NCBI GenBank assembly: GCA_031291255.1 | Contig: JARLJN010000074.1 | Coordinates: forward strand, 21,514 to 85,513 | Length of the DNA stretch: 64,000 nt | Direction of reading: 5' to 3' | DNA from: Gammaproteobacteria bacterium | GTDB lineage: Bacteria; Pseudomonadota; Gammaproteobacteria; DSM-16500 | Shown: one piece after another, positions 36,506 to 47,775 of the stretch | Layout: each line of letters starts with the position of its first letter | How positions within the stretch are numbered: position 1 is the stretch's first letter | The notes under the pieces: model-generated | What the model was told of the DNA's origin: nothing | What the model saw: the letters and a program-made list of their open reading frames with translations, nothing else | The model's database searches: none | Position numbers and translations under genes: made by a program

Positions 36506-37439
36506 ATTTCTCACTTTCATTTTTAACATACCAATCATATGTGGTTTTCAATCCTTGTTCTAAACCAATTTGAGCCTTCCATCCTAGCTTATTAATTTTT
36601 TCTGTATCGACTAATTTTCTCAGGGTGCCATCTGGTTTACTTGTATCAAAAATAATTTCACCCTCAAACCCAACTACCTTACAAATCAACTCTGCGACTT
36701 CTTTTATACTCACTTCTTCGCCTGTACCCACGTTTAACATAGGTTTATGTCCTGCTTTTTTCATCACAAACAAACAGGCAGCTGCCATATCATCCACATG
36801 CAAAAATTCTCTCATAGGCTTACCTGTTCCCCATATACTAAGAGTTTTTGATTTATTTATTTTAGCTTCATGTGCTTTACGCATAAGAGCAGGCAAAACG
36901 TGCGAATTCTCTAAATGAAAGTTATCACCAGGACCATATAAATTTGTTGGCATGACTGAAGCATAATCCGTGCCGTATTGAGAATTATAGGATTCACACA
37001 TTTTGATACCTGCTATTTTTGCAATAGCATAAGGTTCATTTGTCGATTCTAATTCACTTTGTAAAAGATACTCTTCTTTCATAGGCTGAGAGCAAGCACG
37101 AGGATAAATACACGAACTACCAAGAAACAATAATCTTTTAACACCACTCTGACGAGCTGCTTCCATCAAATTAAGTTGTATTATGAGATTTTGATAAATA
37201 AAATCACCACGATAAACATTATTCGCATGAATGCCGCCAACTTTAGCTGCGGCCATGAAAATATATTCAGGGCGTTCCCTAGCCATAAAATCATTTACTT
37301 GAGCTTGGTTTGTTAAATCTAATTCTTCTCGCCCACGCGTGAGAATATTATTATAGCTTTCATTTTTTAACGCTCTAACAATTGCAGAACCTACTAAACC
37401 TCTGTGGCCTGCCACAAAAATTTTATCGTTTGTTTGCAT
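36492..37439 (-). CDS. fcl: GDP-L-fucose synthase
   Basis: A 315-aa extended SDR with 3,5-epimerase and 4-reductase activity, making GDP-L-fucose from the Gmd product. Motifs: VAGHRGLVGSAI (NADP loop, about residues 9-20), GSSCIYPRACSQP, and YAIAKIAGIKMCESY with YxxxK; these are highly conserved in Fcl/WcaG. The final five or so residues and the TAG stop are encoded by the right end of the palindromic repeat. It is 34 kb from gmd and manC and follows the large membrane protein gene (28-base gap). The keto-sugar could also go to other GDP-6-deoxy sugars, but the Fcl motifs are clear. Confidence 0.93.
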   Translation of the reverse strand: MQTNDKIFVAGHRGLVGSAIVRALKNESYNNILTRGREELDLTNQAQVNDFMARERPEYIFMAAAKVGGIHANNVYRGDFIYQNLIIQLNLMEAARQSGVKRLLFLGSSCIYPRACSQPMKEEYLLQSELESTNEPYAIAKIAGIKMCESYNSQYGTDYASVMPTNLYGPGDNFHLENSHVLPALMRKAHEAKINKSKTLSIWGTGKPMREFLHVDDMAAACLFVMKKAGHKPMLNVGTGEEVSIKEVAELICKVVGFEGEIIFDTSKPDGTLRKLVDTEKINKLGWKAQIGLEQGLKTTYDWYVKNESEKCRVD

Positions 37440-37467
37440 TACATCTCCTTAATTAATCATTATTCCT

Positions 37468-40347
37468 TTATATAAAACCAATAAATTTAATTTGCGCACC
37501 TATTGGCCTGTTATCACCACCTGGAAGCTTCTGACCTTCGCTAAAATGAAACTCCACTTTGTGCTTAGAAAAACTAGATATCACTGGTACAGTAACATCA
37601 AAATTTCCAGTTTTAAGTTTGCTTTCAGAAATCTTCTTTCCATCAACTAAAATTGTTAATGTAGATCCTGCGAACTGTTTATCAATTTGTGGAATCATCC
37701 CTTGAATTATTAACTCACTATTTAATTTTGGCTGTTTTAATTGAAAAAATGAATCCCTTGAAATCCAACCATCTTCAAAAATTCCTGAATATTCGAGATC
37801 ATTGTTAGCAAGATCTTTAGGGAACTCCTTAATTGAAGCAGGAGAATTTAAGTTCTGATAATCCTCTTCAGAAATGAGAGAAAGATTACGAACAAAAGTT
37901 ACTACTTGTCTTGTATCCAAGTTAAGATTCTTATTGAATAAATTCATAATGCCTTTTCTATGGGAAGGAAACAATACACCATCAGCATTCATATCTGTAG
38001 CTACGTAGGACTTCCCTTCAATCATTTGTGGAGAAAACAACTCTGAAAATACACGTGCAGAACCACTACCCATTACAGGAAATGAGACTCTTGTTTTGCC
38101 TACAGCGGTAACCTGAGGTAATTTATTCAAACCATCTCCATTAAAACTATTTGTCAAAGCAATTTCCATTCTAAATTTTTGACCTGGATTAAACACTTTC
38201 ATTAAAAGATAACGCCCAACAGATTGCATACTTTTATCAGGGTAAAAATAATCATTTTCTAAATTAAAAAGAGATAAATTTTTCATATTGCTATCTATCA
38301 CAGAATGGTAAACTCTGCCTAGTGTAGAATCGATAAACACAAGGTGATTACTGACTTCGCTCAATTTTTTTAAAGTAAAATTATGCTGAGATTCTATAGT
38401 AGAATATCGCCTATTAAATACACTTCTAAGACTGGTGTCAGCAATTATGAAACCATTACTACAATCATTTTTGTTATTACAAAATTCATTTTCCGTAAAA
38501 TTTATTAATGAATGATGCGCATCATGCAGATTAAAACTGTCTGAATAAAAACTTTCACTGAAATAAGTATCTGCAATTTTCTTCGCTTTCGCGCCATAAA
38601 ATAGCTTGCTGTGTACAGCCGGCATCAAGTACAAATCATCAGACATCGCTCCGACTATAAAATTACTTGGTGAAGTGAGAGGAATGAAACGGTGATGTAT
38701 AGATTGAAGTGCCTGAGACTTGATAATACTTATATTAAAATCATCAGAAAGCAATAAAGTATCTTTTGGGAGACCTGAAATTAAATTTCTGTATTCTTGG
38801 TTAATCTTACTCGATGATCCGTATGGTATTTCACTAAAAAGACCTGGTGTTACCGACTTGCCTCTATCTAAATAAAAAGATATAGCACCATATCCTGACA
38901 TAATTAAAACTAGAAAAAATAAATTCCGTAAATAATCATTTTTAATGCGCTCAAATACTGACATCACTAGTACTGAAATTAAAAAGGGTTGTATATACAT
39001 AGATAATTTAAACAAACCAAAACCATATTGTTTTATAAAAAAATCAAATCCTAAAACTAGCATCACAAACGCAGTAATTGCTGGCAAACTAGCTCGTCCT
39101 AGAATTAATTTTATAGTTGCACTGATGACAAATAATGTTAGCAATGCACCACAAATAATGTCAGCACACATAAACAATTCAGCTTTTTCAACCATGAGGC
39201 CTGCAAAACCCCACAAGTTACCCAACCCGCTAGGCAATAAGAAGTATGGAAACAATGCTACTTGCAACACAGCTGATTCTGAAGTGACTTTATACTCACG
39301 AATAAAAAATTCAAATATAGCCAGTAAATGTATGTTTAGAAAAAATATAATAAATATTATTGAACTTAAAAATGTATGAAAAAATATTTTGTTTGGACGC
39401 CATCCTTTCCAAGTATTAATTATGAAATATATTATGCTTGAGATAACTAAAAATGGAATCAATTCCATATACATCATTAACAATACCGATAAAATAATAG
39501 CAATGAGCAAGCCCTGTTTTATGCCATTAAATTTATTATGTGTTGTGAACGGTTGACATATTAAAATGATAGAAGTCATTAATAAGCTCAAACCAATGAC
39601 TTGAGTGATAAGCTGAGATAGTGTACCTAATACTGTTAAAGCGGAACAACTTAATACTAAACAAGTGACTAAAGCAATAGAGTAATTACGACGTGATAAA
39701 TAGACTAGTGCACCTGTTGTACTAATGAGTATAAGATGAAAAGAAACAATGACTGGCATAAAAATCTGTAATGGATTTAGATGAGTGCAGCCACTTACCC
39801 AGGCCAATATTAATTCAGACCCGGGTCGAATCATATCAGGGACCTGCCAAAACCAGAATAAGAGACTAAAATCTTTTCTCTGAATAAGATCGGTTGTATT
39901 TGGTATTTGAAAAAATCCATGATCAAGGAATCGCGCAGCTCCTAAAGCATAGTTTGTCATATCATCATTGCCAAAACTCACCCAGTCGAATCCGTATCTT
40001 AAAAGAGAGAATCCCACTAGACACAAAGCGAAAAAAAATATTCCAGCAAAAGGGAGATAGTATTTAGTTGGAAATAATGGCTTTTTCCATAAAAGAAGCC
40101 CAATACTGTTGAGAAGAAGGATAGTACCTAAAAGTAAAGCAAAGTGACCTACCGGAATACCCAACCGATTTAGCCAAAACACAAATAATATGGTTATAGA
40201 AAACCCAACGACTGGCGCAAGCAACAGGTTTTGCATGGTATTTCGTTGAGATCGTAACAAACTCAGAGCTGCATAGCCAACAACACACCAATAACTAAAT
40301 AAAAATATTGGTATGCAAAAGGCAATGAGGTGATATATCGCGTCCAT
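37468..40347 (-). CDS. Large polytopic membrane protein, GT-C-like, with C-terminal beta domain
   Basis: A 959-aa protein. Hydrophobic segments fill the first ~480 residues; the loop VSFGNDDMTNYALGAARFL holds an acidic pair at the position typical of GT-C enzymes. The rest is extracytoplasmic, ending in a beta-sandwich-like domain with SELIIQGMIP, LTILVDGKKISESKL and GAQIKFIGF, a pattern also seen at the ends of some bacterial glycosyltransferases. The layout parallels the 801-aa protein at 13136-15541, so they are probably distant paralogues. Likely a glycosyltransferase for the surface glycan; acceptor and donor unknown. Confidence 0.62.
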   Translation of the reverse strand: MDAIYHLIAFCIPIFLFSYWCVVGYAALSLLRSQRNTMQNLLLAPVVGFSITILFVFWLNRLGIPVGHFALLLGTILLLNSIGLLLWKKPLFPTKYYLPFAGIFFFALCLVGFSLLRYGFDWVSFGNDDMTNYALGAARFLDHGFFQIPNTTDLIQRKDFSLLFWFWQVPDMIRPGSELILAWVSGCTHLNPLQIFMPVIVSFHLILISTTGALVYLSRRNYSIALVTCLVLSCSALTVLGTLSQLITQVIGLSLLMTSIILICQPFTTHNKFNGIKQGLLIAIILSVLLMMYMELIPFLVISSIIYFIINTWKGWRPNKIFFHTFLSSIIFIIFFLNIHLLAIFEFFIREYKVTSESAVLQVALFPYFLLPSGLGNLWGFAGLMVEKAELFMCADIICGALLTLFVISATIKLILGRASLPAITAFVMLVLGFDFFIKQYGFGLFKLSMYIQPFLISVLVMSVFERIKNDYLRNLFFLVLIMSGYGAISFYLDRGKSVTPGLFSEIPYGSSSKINQEYRNLISGLPKDTLLLSDDFNISIIKSQALQSIHHRFIPLTSPSNFIVGAMSDDLYLMPAVHSKLFYGAKAKKIADTYFSESFYSDSFNLHDAHHSLINFTENEFCNNKNDCSNGFIIADTSLRSVFNRRYSTIESQHNFTLKKLSEVSNHLVFIDSTLGRVYHSVIDSNMKNLSLFNLENDYFYPDKSMQSVGRYLLMKVFNPGQKFRMEIALTNSFNGDGLNKLPQVTAVGKTRVSFPVMGSGSARVFSELFSPQMIEGKSYVATDMNADGVLFPSHRKGIMNLFNKNLNLDTRQVVTFVRNLSLISEEDYQNLNSPASIKEFPKDLANNDLEYSGIFEDGWISRDSFFQLKQPKLNSELIIQGMIPQIDKQFAGSTLTILVDGKKISESKLKTGNFDVTVPVISSFSKHKVEFHFSEGQKLPGGDNRPIGAQIKFIGFI

Positions 40348-40390
40348 GAAGTGAATACTTCCTATTTATTTTTAACTAAATTTTTTTACT

Positions 40391-40451
40391 CGCTATTTTT
40401 CGTAGGGGGATTAGGCTCGGATAGGTGGTAATTCCCCCCGCGAAAAATAGC
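40391..40451. repeat. 22-base-arm palindrome (terminator or repeat)
   Basis: GCTATTTTTCGTAGGGGGATTA (40392-40413) pairs at nearly all positions with 40429-40451, with a loop of about 15 bases. It is much more G+C-rich than its surroundings. The 286-base gap between the divergent genes at 40347 and 40634 holds no other structure I can support. Confidence 0.7.
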
Positions 40452-40633
40452 CAGAACATCGAGTTTTATCAGATTATTAAGTGTGTTGAATTCTATTGTG
40501 ATCTGCTGAACTTATCAAGTTTGATTTGCCCCACAATAAAATGAAATTAATCGATAAATTTACATTGGACTTACTAATGCATTATAAAGTATAGTTTCCA
40601 TCGTTTAACTAAGTCTTAAATTAGATCAATGGA

Positions 40634-42370
40634 ATGACAATGACTCTAGAACACACCATAGAAAATTCAAAAATTAATCTTACAGCGCCTACCCTAGCAA
40701 AAAGTGAAAGTAAATTGAATTTCTGGATTTTTTTTGTTTTTATTGCGTTAGGTGAATTTTTCTGTTTTAGATATGCCTTTATTCATACTGTACAAAATAC
40801 TTATCCGGCCGCATTTGACCAAACAAGCTACTTGTCATTCTTTTATGTTGTTTATGAAAATGTAAAACAGCAAGGATTTATTTCAGGAATCTTAAATTCA
40901 CCACCATTAGCCACTGGAATTTTTTTTCCTATTCAAGCAATTCTGTACTTTAGTGTATTTGGTGCGTCACGCTTTAGCGCCATGCTTATCAATTTCACCT
41001 ACTTTATGATTTTGCAACTTTGCTGCATAAAGTTAATCAGCACCCTATCCAACAAAAAATATTTTGCATATCTTTTCCTTGCCATTCTTTTTCTAATGAA
41101 TGTCCCTTCCTTCCGCGTGGGAGGAATATTAGATATGCGTATGGACTTTATTGCATTTTGTGTTTATGGAATTTTTTTATGCTCCGTCATAAAATCGAGT
41201 TATTTTCTTAATCGAAAATGGACCTTTATTACTGTCCTGGCAGCTGGCCTTTTGATTTTATTGCGCACCCTCACACTTGTATACGTAGTCGGGCTCAGCG
41301 TCAGTTTATTTGCTTATTTATTAATAAAAAAATGGAGCTTGCAACGTAATAAACAAAGCTGCCAACAAATCAATAATCGTTTAGTAAATCTTATTATTTT
41401 TTGCTTTTTCATAGGGTTGATCACATTACCTTTCATATGGCTTAATCGTGTAACGCTTTATAACTATTATGTCATAGGTCATATATTAGGAAGTGAAAAA
41501 TACATACGTGCTGCCCAGGAAGGAATAACTAACATGCTTTCTGCCTGCTGGTTTTACCCACGTATGCTATTATTCAAGCAGATAGGAATTTCTGTCTTAT
41601 CTATTTGCTTATTCTTTTCTGTTATTTACTCCTATTTTTATATCACTACTCGCAAAATAAATTTATCTGACAGTGAAGACTATGCAAAATGGGGGATAGG
41701 ATTTTTTTATATTTTATTCTCAATTCTTATCCCTCTCGCTGCTCTAACATCTGATATTAACAAATCGCCAGTAGTTGCCAGCATTATGGTAATCCCATTT
41801 ATTTGGTTGGTTTTTTGGTATTGGTTATATGTAGATTCAAAATTACAATTGTCAAAACAAATTATACGAATACTCAATGTGTCAGCAATTATTCTATTAG
41901 CCCTTGGAATAATCAATCAAGTTAATCAATATCATCATGGACTGAGCAAAAATCAAAAGAAAGATCTAGCTGTTATTTCAACTATGTATCTAGACATAGG
42001 AAATTATGTCGTTTCTAAGCAATGGGAGAATACTCCTATTGCATTTGATCAAATACGTGATTACTTAACATCAAATGGTATCGTAATAATATATTATGAA
42101 ACAAATGGCAAACTACTTAATATAAATACTGAAAAATTAGGTGGAAGTATTTTTGCAATTGATAAGCAAGGTGCTATCAATAGTTTAAATAATTCAAAAG
42201 TGTTAGTTGTAAATTTGAATGGATACCCAGATAAATCTTTTTTTCCTTTTGATCAGTCCATAGAATCGTTAAGGCCTACCATTCTTCAATATGCGAATCA
42301 ACACTTTAACAAGTTAGGGGATTATCCATTTATGGATTCTGTTTATAGGGTTTATGTAAAAGCTAACTAA
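40634..42370 (+). CDS. Polytopic membrane protein, GT-C-like
   Basis: A 578-aa protein with about ten or more hydrophobic helices from residue 30 to about 430 and a soluble C-terminal ~130 residues. The first extracytoplasmic loop carries YPAAFDQTSYLSFFY, with an acidic residue where GT-C enzymes have theirs, and a later loop has GGILDMRMDFIAF. It is probably a glycosyltransferase or another membrane protein of polymer assembly. Codons ATG-ACA-ATG offer starts at 40634 and 40640, and neither has a strong ribosome site. It precedes the pseB operon by 81 bases. Confidence 0.58.
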   Translation: MTMTLEHTIENSKINLTAPTLAKSESKLNFWIFFVFIALGEFFCFRYAFIHTVQNTYPAAFDQTSYLSFFYVVYENVKQQGFISGILNSPPLATGIFFPIQAILYFSVFGASRFSAMLINFTYFMILQLCCIKLISTLSNKKYFAYLFLAILFLMNVPSFRVGGILDMRMDFIAFCVYGIFLCSVIKSSYFLNRKWTFITVLAAGLLILLRTLTLVYVVGLSVSLFAYLLIKKWSLQRNKQSCQQINNRLVNLIIFCFFIGLITLPFIWLNRVTLYNYYVIGHILGSEKYIRAAQEGITNMLSACWFYPRMLLFKQIGISVLSICLFFSVIYSYFYITTRKINLSDSEDYAKWGIGFFYILFSILIPLAALTSDINKSPVVASIMVIPFIWLVFWYWLYVDSKLQLSKQIIRILNVSAIILLALGIINQVNQYHHGLSKNQKKDLAVISTMYLDIGNYVVSKQWENTPIAFDQIRDYLTSNGIVIIYYETNGKLLNINTEKLGGSIFAIDKQGAINSLNNSKVLVVNLNGYPDKSFFPFDQSIESLRPTILQYANQHFNKLGDYPFMDSVYRVYVKAN

Positions 42371-43471
<1,101 letters not shown>

Positions 43472-43476
43472 AAAAT

Positions 43477-44028
43477 ATGGAGTTATTAACTGGTAAAGCT
43501 TGCTGCTTAAAAACATTTGACGAATCTCATTTAAATAATTCCGACTATTTAAAATGGGTCAGGGATTATGACGTCATTAAAATGCTAAATAAAATTGACT
43601 ACTTACGCCCTGTATCATTTGAAGAAGTTAAACAGTACTGCACTAACGTCATGCAGTCTCCAAACGATATGTTTTATGCGCTTTATGAAAAAGAAGCTGA
43701 CAAATTCATAGGAACAGTAAGAGTTTCTAAGATCAATTGGCATAACAAAGTTGCAGACCTAGGCATTATGATAGGTGATAAATCCTACTGGGGAAAAGGC
43801 ATTGCTTCTGATGCAATTAAAAGTATTTCACTCTATCTTTTCCGAAAATGTGGTTTACGTAAATTAACTGCTGGATACATGGATACAAACCCTGCAATGG
43901 GAAAAGTTTTTGAAAAACTAGGCTTTAAAAAAGAAGGAACCTTTCGTAAGCAAGATTATTTTGAAGGCAAATATGTAGACCATATCTACATGGGATGCTT
44001 TTCTGATGAATTTGTTTTTGAATCATAA
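43477..44028 (+). CDS. GNAT-family acetyltransferase
   Basis: A 183-aa GNAT protein of the RimJ/RimL type: it has LRPVSFEEVKQYC, IGTVRVSKINW, the acetyl-CoA loop SYWGKGIASDAIKSI and MDTNPAMGKVFEKLGFKKEG. It starts 5 bases after the PseB stop and is followed 21 bases later by an aminotransferase, so it likely N-acetylates the amino group that enzyme adds. It is the second GNAT of the pseudaminic type in the window, the other being PseH-like at 7481, and they are clearly different in length and sequence. Confidence 0.82.
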   Translation: MELLTGKACCLKTFDESHLNNSDYLKWVRDYDVIKMLNKIDYLRPVSFEEVKQYCTNVMQSPNDMFYALYEKEADKFIGTVRVSKINWHNKVADLGIMIGDKSYWGKGIASDAIKSISLYLFRKCGLRKLTAGYMDTNPAMGKVFEKLGFKKEGTFRKQDYFEGKYVDHIYMGCFSDEFVFES

Positions 44029-44049
44029 TATTTTATTGAGAGTGATTAT

Positions 44050-45249
44050 ATGAATAATCAATGGCGTTTTGGTGCAGAAGAACTTAAATACTTACAACAA
44101 GTAATAGACTCAGGTTATGGCAGCTCAACAGAAGGCAGCATGAATAACCAGTTTGAAAGAATTTTTGCTGAAAAAGTTGGGGCTAAATATGCCATAACGT
44201 TTAACTCTGGCACATCAACACTACACGCTGCTCTTGAAGCAGCAGGCGTAAATTATGGTGATGAAGTCATAACAACTCCTTTAACTGTCATATCAAATTT
44301 AAGTGTCATTTTAGCGCAAAATGCTGTTCCTGTTTTTGCAGATATTGATGAAAAAACTTTTAATATAGACCCTGAAGAAATTGCAAAAAAGATCACTCCT
44401 CGTACCAAAGCCATTATGCCTGTTTCACTTTATGGATTATCGTGTGATCTAGATGCCATTATGGCTTTAGGTAAAAAGCATAATATTGCTGTGATTAACG
44501 ATGCAGCAGAAGCTCACATGGCTGAATTTAATCATACCCCTATCGCTAAACTTGCTGATATTACCAGTTACAGCACCGAGAACTCTAAACATCTCACTAC
44601 AGGTGATGGCGGTATAGTTGTAACTGACAATGAAGAATATGCTATTCAAATGCGTAAATTTGGCAGTTTAGGTTATGCGGCTATGAAATCTGGTGATGGT
44701 CGTATACGTTTAAATAAAGATATTTTCCAAAATCCTAACTACAAAAGACACGATGCATTCGGATACAACTATCGCATGCCTGAAGTAGCTGCTGCATTAG
44801 GTTTGGCACAAGCAGAAAAATTAGATCACTTTATTGACCTAAGAATTAAAATAGCGAATTTGTATAACGATGTTATACGTAGCTGTGATTATTTGATTCC
44901 ACAATTTACTCCTAAAGGTTATAAAAATACCTACTGGACCTTTACTCTTAGCTTTGAAAATAAAGATGTGAGCTGGACAGACTTTAGGAAAAAGTTTATG
45001 GAGCTAGGTGGAGACGGAATTTATAGCGCATGGGCACTGCTTTATCATGAAACACTTGTAACGTCTGGCGCGTTTAAAAAACGCTGCCCACCTTTATATG
45101 ATAAATTACATTATCCTATACAAGGCTTATGCCCTGTTGCTGAAAAATTGCAACCCAAATTAATGCAGTTCACCACTAACCATGGCAGCGTTGCTCTTGC
45201 AGAACCTATAGCAGACGCATTAGCTAAAACAATTCAATACTATAAGTAA
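44050..45249 (+). CDS. DegT/DnrJ/EryC1-family sugar aminotransferase
   Basis: A 399-aa PLP-dependent enzyme. NSGTSTLHAAL, VINDAAEAHMA (Asp151) and STENSKHLTTGDGG with the Schiff-base Lys180 are visible. The lysine context (ENSKH) differs from the PseC-type HPVK at 5152-6342, so this is a different branch of the family. Within the PseB operon it likely aminates C4 (or another keto position) of a nucleotide sugar. Whether it competes with PseC for the PseB product or acts on another sugar is open. Confidence 0.88.
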   Translation: MNNQWRFGAEELKYLQQVIDSGYGSSTEGSMNNQFERIFAEKVGAKYAITFNSGTSTLHAALEAAGVNYGDEVITTPLTVISNLSVILAQNAVPVFADIDEKTFNIDPEEIAKKITPRTKAIMPVSLYGLSCDLDAIMALGKKHNIAVINDAAEAHMAEFNHTPIAKLADITSYSTENSKHLTTGDGGIVVTDNEEYAIQMRKFGSLGYAAMKSGDGRIRLNKDIFQNPNYKRHDAFGYNYRMPEVAAALGLAQAEKLDHFIDLRIKIANLYNDVIRSCDYLIPQFTPKGYKNTYWTFTLSFENKDVSWTDFRKKFMELGGDGIYSAWALLYHETLVTSGAFKKRCPPLYDKLHYPIQGLCPVAEKLQPKLMQFTTNHGSVALAEPIADALAKTIQYYK

Positions 45250-45259
45250 GAGTACGAAC

Positions 45260-46066
45260 ATGAAAAAAATTGGCGCATTAATTCCTATTCGTCTAGCCTC
45301 TGAAAGACTGCCAGGTAAAGCCCTAAAAGAAATTTGTGGCAGACCTGCCGTGTGGCATTTATTAGATCGTGTTTGTGCAAGCAAACATATCACCAAAGAA
45401 AATGTAGTTGTTTGCACTACAGAAGATGTATCAGATGATCTATTAGTAGAAGCGGTTGAATCTTACGGCGCTAAAATATTTCGTGGATCACGCGATGATA
45501 TTATTCAACGATTTTATGATGCTATTAATCAATTTCAATTCGATATTATTCTTCAAGTTGATGGTGACGATATATTAGCTGACCCTCTTTATATGGGATT
45601 AACTATACAAACTTTGCTAGATGATGAAAGTTTAGATATTGCTACCTGCGAAGGTTTACCGCTAGGAATAGCCAGTAAAAGTTTTACTCGAAATGCAATG
45701 GAAAGAGTTTATCGTTCATATAAAACAACACAAAATGATACAGGATTTATTTATTTTTTTACTAAGACAGGTCTTTGCAAACAGCATATTATCACCCCAA
45801 TGTCAGATAAACATATATGTAATGAATCCAGATTAACTTTAGACTATCTTGAAGACTTTGAAGTCTTCAAAGCTATTTTTGAAGCATTATATACAAATGA
45901 CAAACTATTCAGTTTAGAAGATATCAATAATTATTTAAAAACTCATCCTGAAGTAATGAACCTAAATCTATTCTTGGATGAACAATATTGGCAACGCACA
46001 AATGAAAAAGCTAAATTGCAATATATAAATAATGAGAATGAATTAAATTATATTTCTACGCTTTAA
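45260..46066 (+). CDS. SpsF-type cytidylyltransferase (candidate CMP-nonulosonate synthetase)
   Basis: A 268-aa nucleotidyltransferase: IPIRLASERLPGKALKEICGRPAVWHLLDRV at the N terminus is the SpsF/KdsB-like nucleotide-binding stretch, followed by VVCTTEDVSDD, FRGSRDDIIQRF and LQVDGDDILADP (metal-binding Asp). SpsF-like proteins often sit with NeuB/PseI-type synthases. No canonical PseF is seen in the window, so this is the best candidate for activating pseudaminic acid with CTP. It is the last gene of the pseB operon and is convergent with the dioxygenase gene 13 bases away. Confidence 0.75.
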   Translation: MKKIGALIPIRLASERLPGKALKEICGRPAVWHLLDRVCASKHITKENVVVCTTEDVSDDLLVEAVESYGAKIFRGSRDDIIQRFYDAINQFQFDIILQVDGDDILADPLYMGLTIQTLLDDESLDIATCEGLPLGIASKSFTRNAMERVYRSYKTTQNDTGFIYFFTKTGLCKQHIITPMSDKHICNESRLTLDYLEDFEVFKAIFEALYTNDKLFSLEDINNYLKTHPEVMNLNLFLDEQYWQRTNEKAKLQYINNENELNYISTL

Positions 46067-46079
46067 TTACGCTTCATCC

Positions 46080-47768
46080 TTAATCATCCAAAACATCATA
46101 AGCTGCAAACATTTGTGGATGACGCTTAACTGTTTCAATTAGCGTAGAATCTATAGGCAAAATCTTTCGTTTTTGATTAGTCTTATTGCAAGGGTAAAGT
46201 GAATTTACTAAATAGAGCAGTAGTACCAACCTATGATCAACTTGTGGTAGATTAGCTTTGTGAAAACCACGAGTATCCGCTATGAATACAGTTCCCCGTA
46301 AGCCAGTCAGATCCATGATACGTTCCTGTCCATAGACATTGAGAATATCCTCGTCAGATACTTCCACAACACCTCTACGTCTCAGCTCTTTACTTTCATC
46401 GGTTGATTTATGACTACCAAGTACATAAGAATGCGGGCCAGTACCCTCAGTTACATCTGTAAGATACACAAATATTTTTAGAAACCTAATATTCGATATA
46501 TCATTATGAAAGAGTTGGGCCATATTACTGGATGGATTTATGGGGAAAACAGTATTCCACCATAAATAAATTGAACGTACTTTTGGCTGAACTCCCAAAT
46601 AACCTTGCGCTATAGCAAGGAGGAGCGGATCTCCCATGAACTGTTGAAATACCGGTTGCTGCATCATATCAATTTCATCAAAATCATAACCAGCAGCAAG
46701 AGGTGCGGTTGAATCGAATACTGCCGAGCGAGTCGTCTTATTTGCAAACGGCCCACGAAGTTTTGCTTCTGTAGTCTTGGCATATTTAAGCATTTCGTCG
46801 AGCAAATCGGCGGAAAGCAACTGATCAAAAACATAGAGTCCATCGCGATCAAGCGTTTCAATGATCTTGTTCACATCATCAGAGCCAATCCATGGAAAAA
46901 TAGCACTCTTTCTCCATTCAGGCAGAGATTCGCAGCTTTTCCCTGGCAGCTTCCTCAGTAGAGTATGAAATCGATTACTGCTTACACCATTTGTTGCTTG
47001 ATTAAGTAATTGATATTTTACCCAAGCACCAGGACGAGTTCTCCCTGTGACTCCCCACCACGCAAAATCTATTAAAACACTAAGATATCGTTTTGCAATA
47101 TCAAAAATCTGGCCTATTCGGGATGCTGGTTGATGAAAAACAAAGTGAGGATTCATTAATTCATAAGCAATTTTAAAACTAGCTGAAGCTTCTGCAGAGC
47201 GCCCCATTTTTCGCAAAAGAAAACCCAGATTATTGTAAGGATTTGGATAATTTGGATTTAAAGAAATTGCTTGTCTATACAACTTTTCGGCTTCAGTAAA
47301 ACATCCGTTCTCCTCTACCACTAAACCAAGGTGATGCATTGCTTCCACATAGTCAGCTTTTATTAAAAGAGCTGACCTAAAACTAGCAGCTGCTTCTTCC
47401 TTTCGTTTTAAATCATAAAATATTTTTCCCAATGTAAAATGTGCTTCTGCATATTCAGGCGATAAATCAATCGCAGCTTGAGCTTCAATTACCGCCTCAG
47501 ATAGCTGGTCCTTCTCTATTAAACATCGGGCTAAAGTATGGTGAGCTTCAGCACATGCCGGCACTAAACTGATGGCTGATTTAGCTGCCTTGGCAGCCTC
47601 ATCGAATTTCGACTGATTCAATAAGGATCGCGCAAGCAAGTTGCAGGTCTCTGCCGTCCTACATGAAGGCTGAGTTTTAGCATGAGCTACGTTTTTAAGT
47701 GAGCTCAGAACAGCTCGAAGGCGGTGATTGATACCACGTGAAATTTTCCTTATAACATCCATTTTCAT
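46080..47768 (-). CDS. TPR-PhyH protein: tetratricopeptide repeats fused to an Fe(II)/2-oxoglutarate dioxygenase
   Basis: A 562-aa protein. Residues about 40-215 are TPR units (for example AEAHHTLARCLIEKDQLSEA, AEAHFTLGKIFYDLK). The C-terminal ~260 residues are a phytanoyl-CoA dioxygenase-like domain with the metal triad His421-x-Asp423 and His503 (FHND, RGFHK) and the 2-oxoglutarate Arg at about 513 (DHR). It should hydroxylate a substrate held by the TPR part; in a glycan locus this may be a sugar, lipid or glycoprotein. Starts at 47768 or 47762; AGGGAG suits the second better. One of three tandem paralogues. Confidence 0.85.
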   Translation of the reverse strand: MKMDVIRKISRGINHRLRAVLSSLKNVAHAKTQPSCRTAETCNLLARSLLNQSKFDEAAKAAKSAISLVPACAEAHHTLARCLIEKDQLSEAVIEAQAAIDLSPEYAEAHFTLGKIFYDLKRKEEAAASFRSALLIKADYVEAMHHLGLVVEENGCFTEAEKLYRQAISLNPNYPNPYNNLGFLLRKMGRSAEASASFKIAYELMNPHFVFHQPASRIGQIFDIAKRYLSVLIDFAWWGVTGRTRPGAWVKYQLLNQATNGVSSNRFHTLLRKLPGKSCESLPEWRKSAIFPWIGSDDVNKIIETLDRDGLYVFDQLLSADLLDEMLKYAKTTEAKLRGPFANKTTRSAVFDSTAPLAAGYDFDEIDMMQQPVFQQFMGDPLLLAIAQGYLGVQPKVRSIYLWWNTVFPINPSSNMAQLFHNDISNIRFLKIFVYLTDVTEGTGPHSYVLGSHKSTDESKELRRRGVVEVSDEDILNVYGQERIMDLTGLRGTVFIADTRGFHKANLPQVDHRLVLLLYLVNSLYPCNKTNQKRKILPIDSTLIETVKRHPQMFAAYDVLDD

Positions 47769-47775
47769 CGTCTCC

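Noticed and set aside
38945..39379. Antisense open frame of 144 codons inside the 959-aa membrane protein gene
   Set aside because: It is complementary to hydrophobic coding sequence, has no ribosome site or recognisable motif, and is explained by codon bias.
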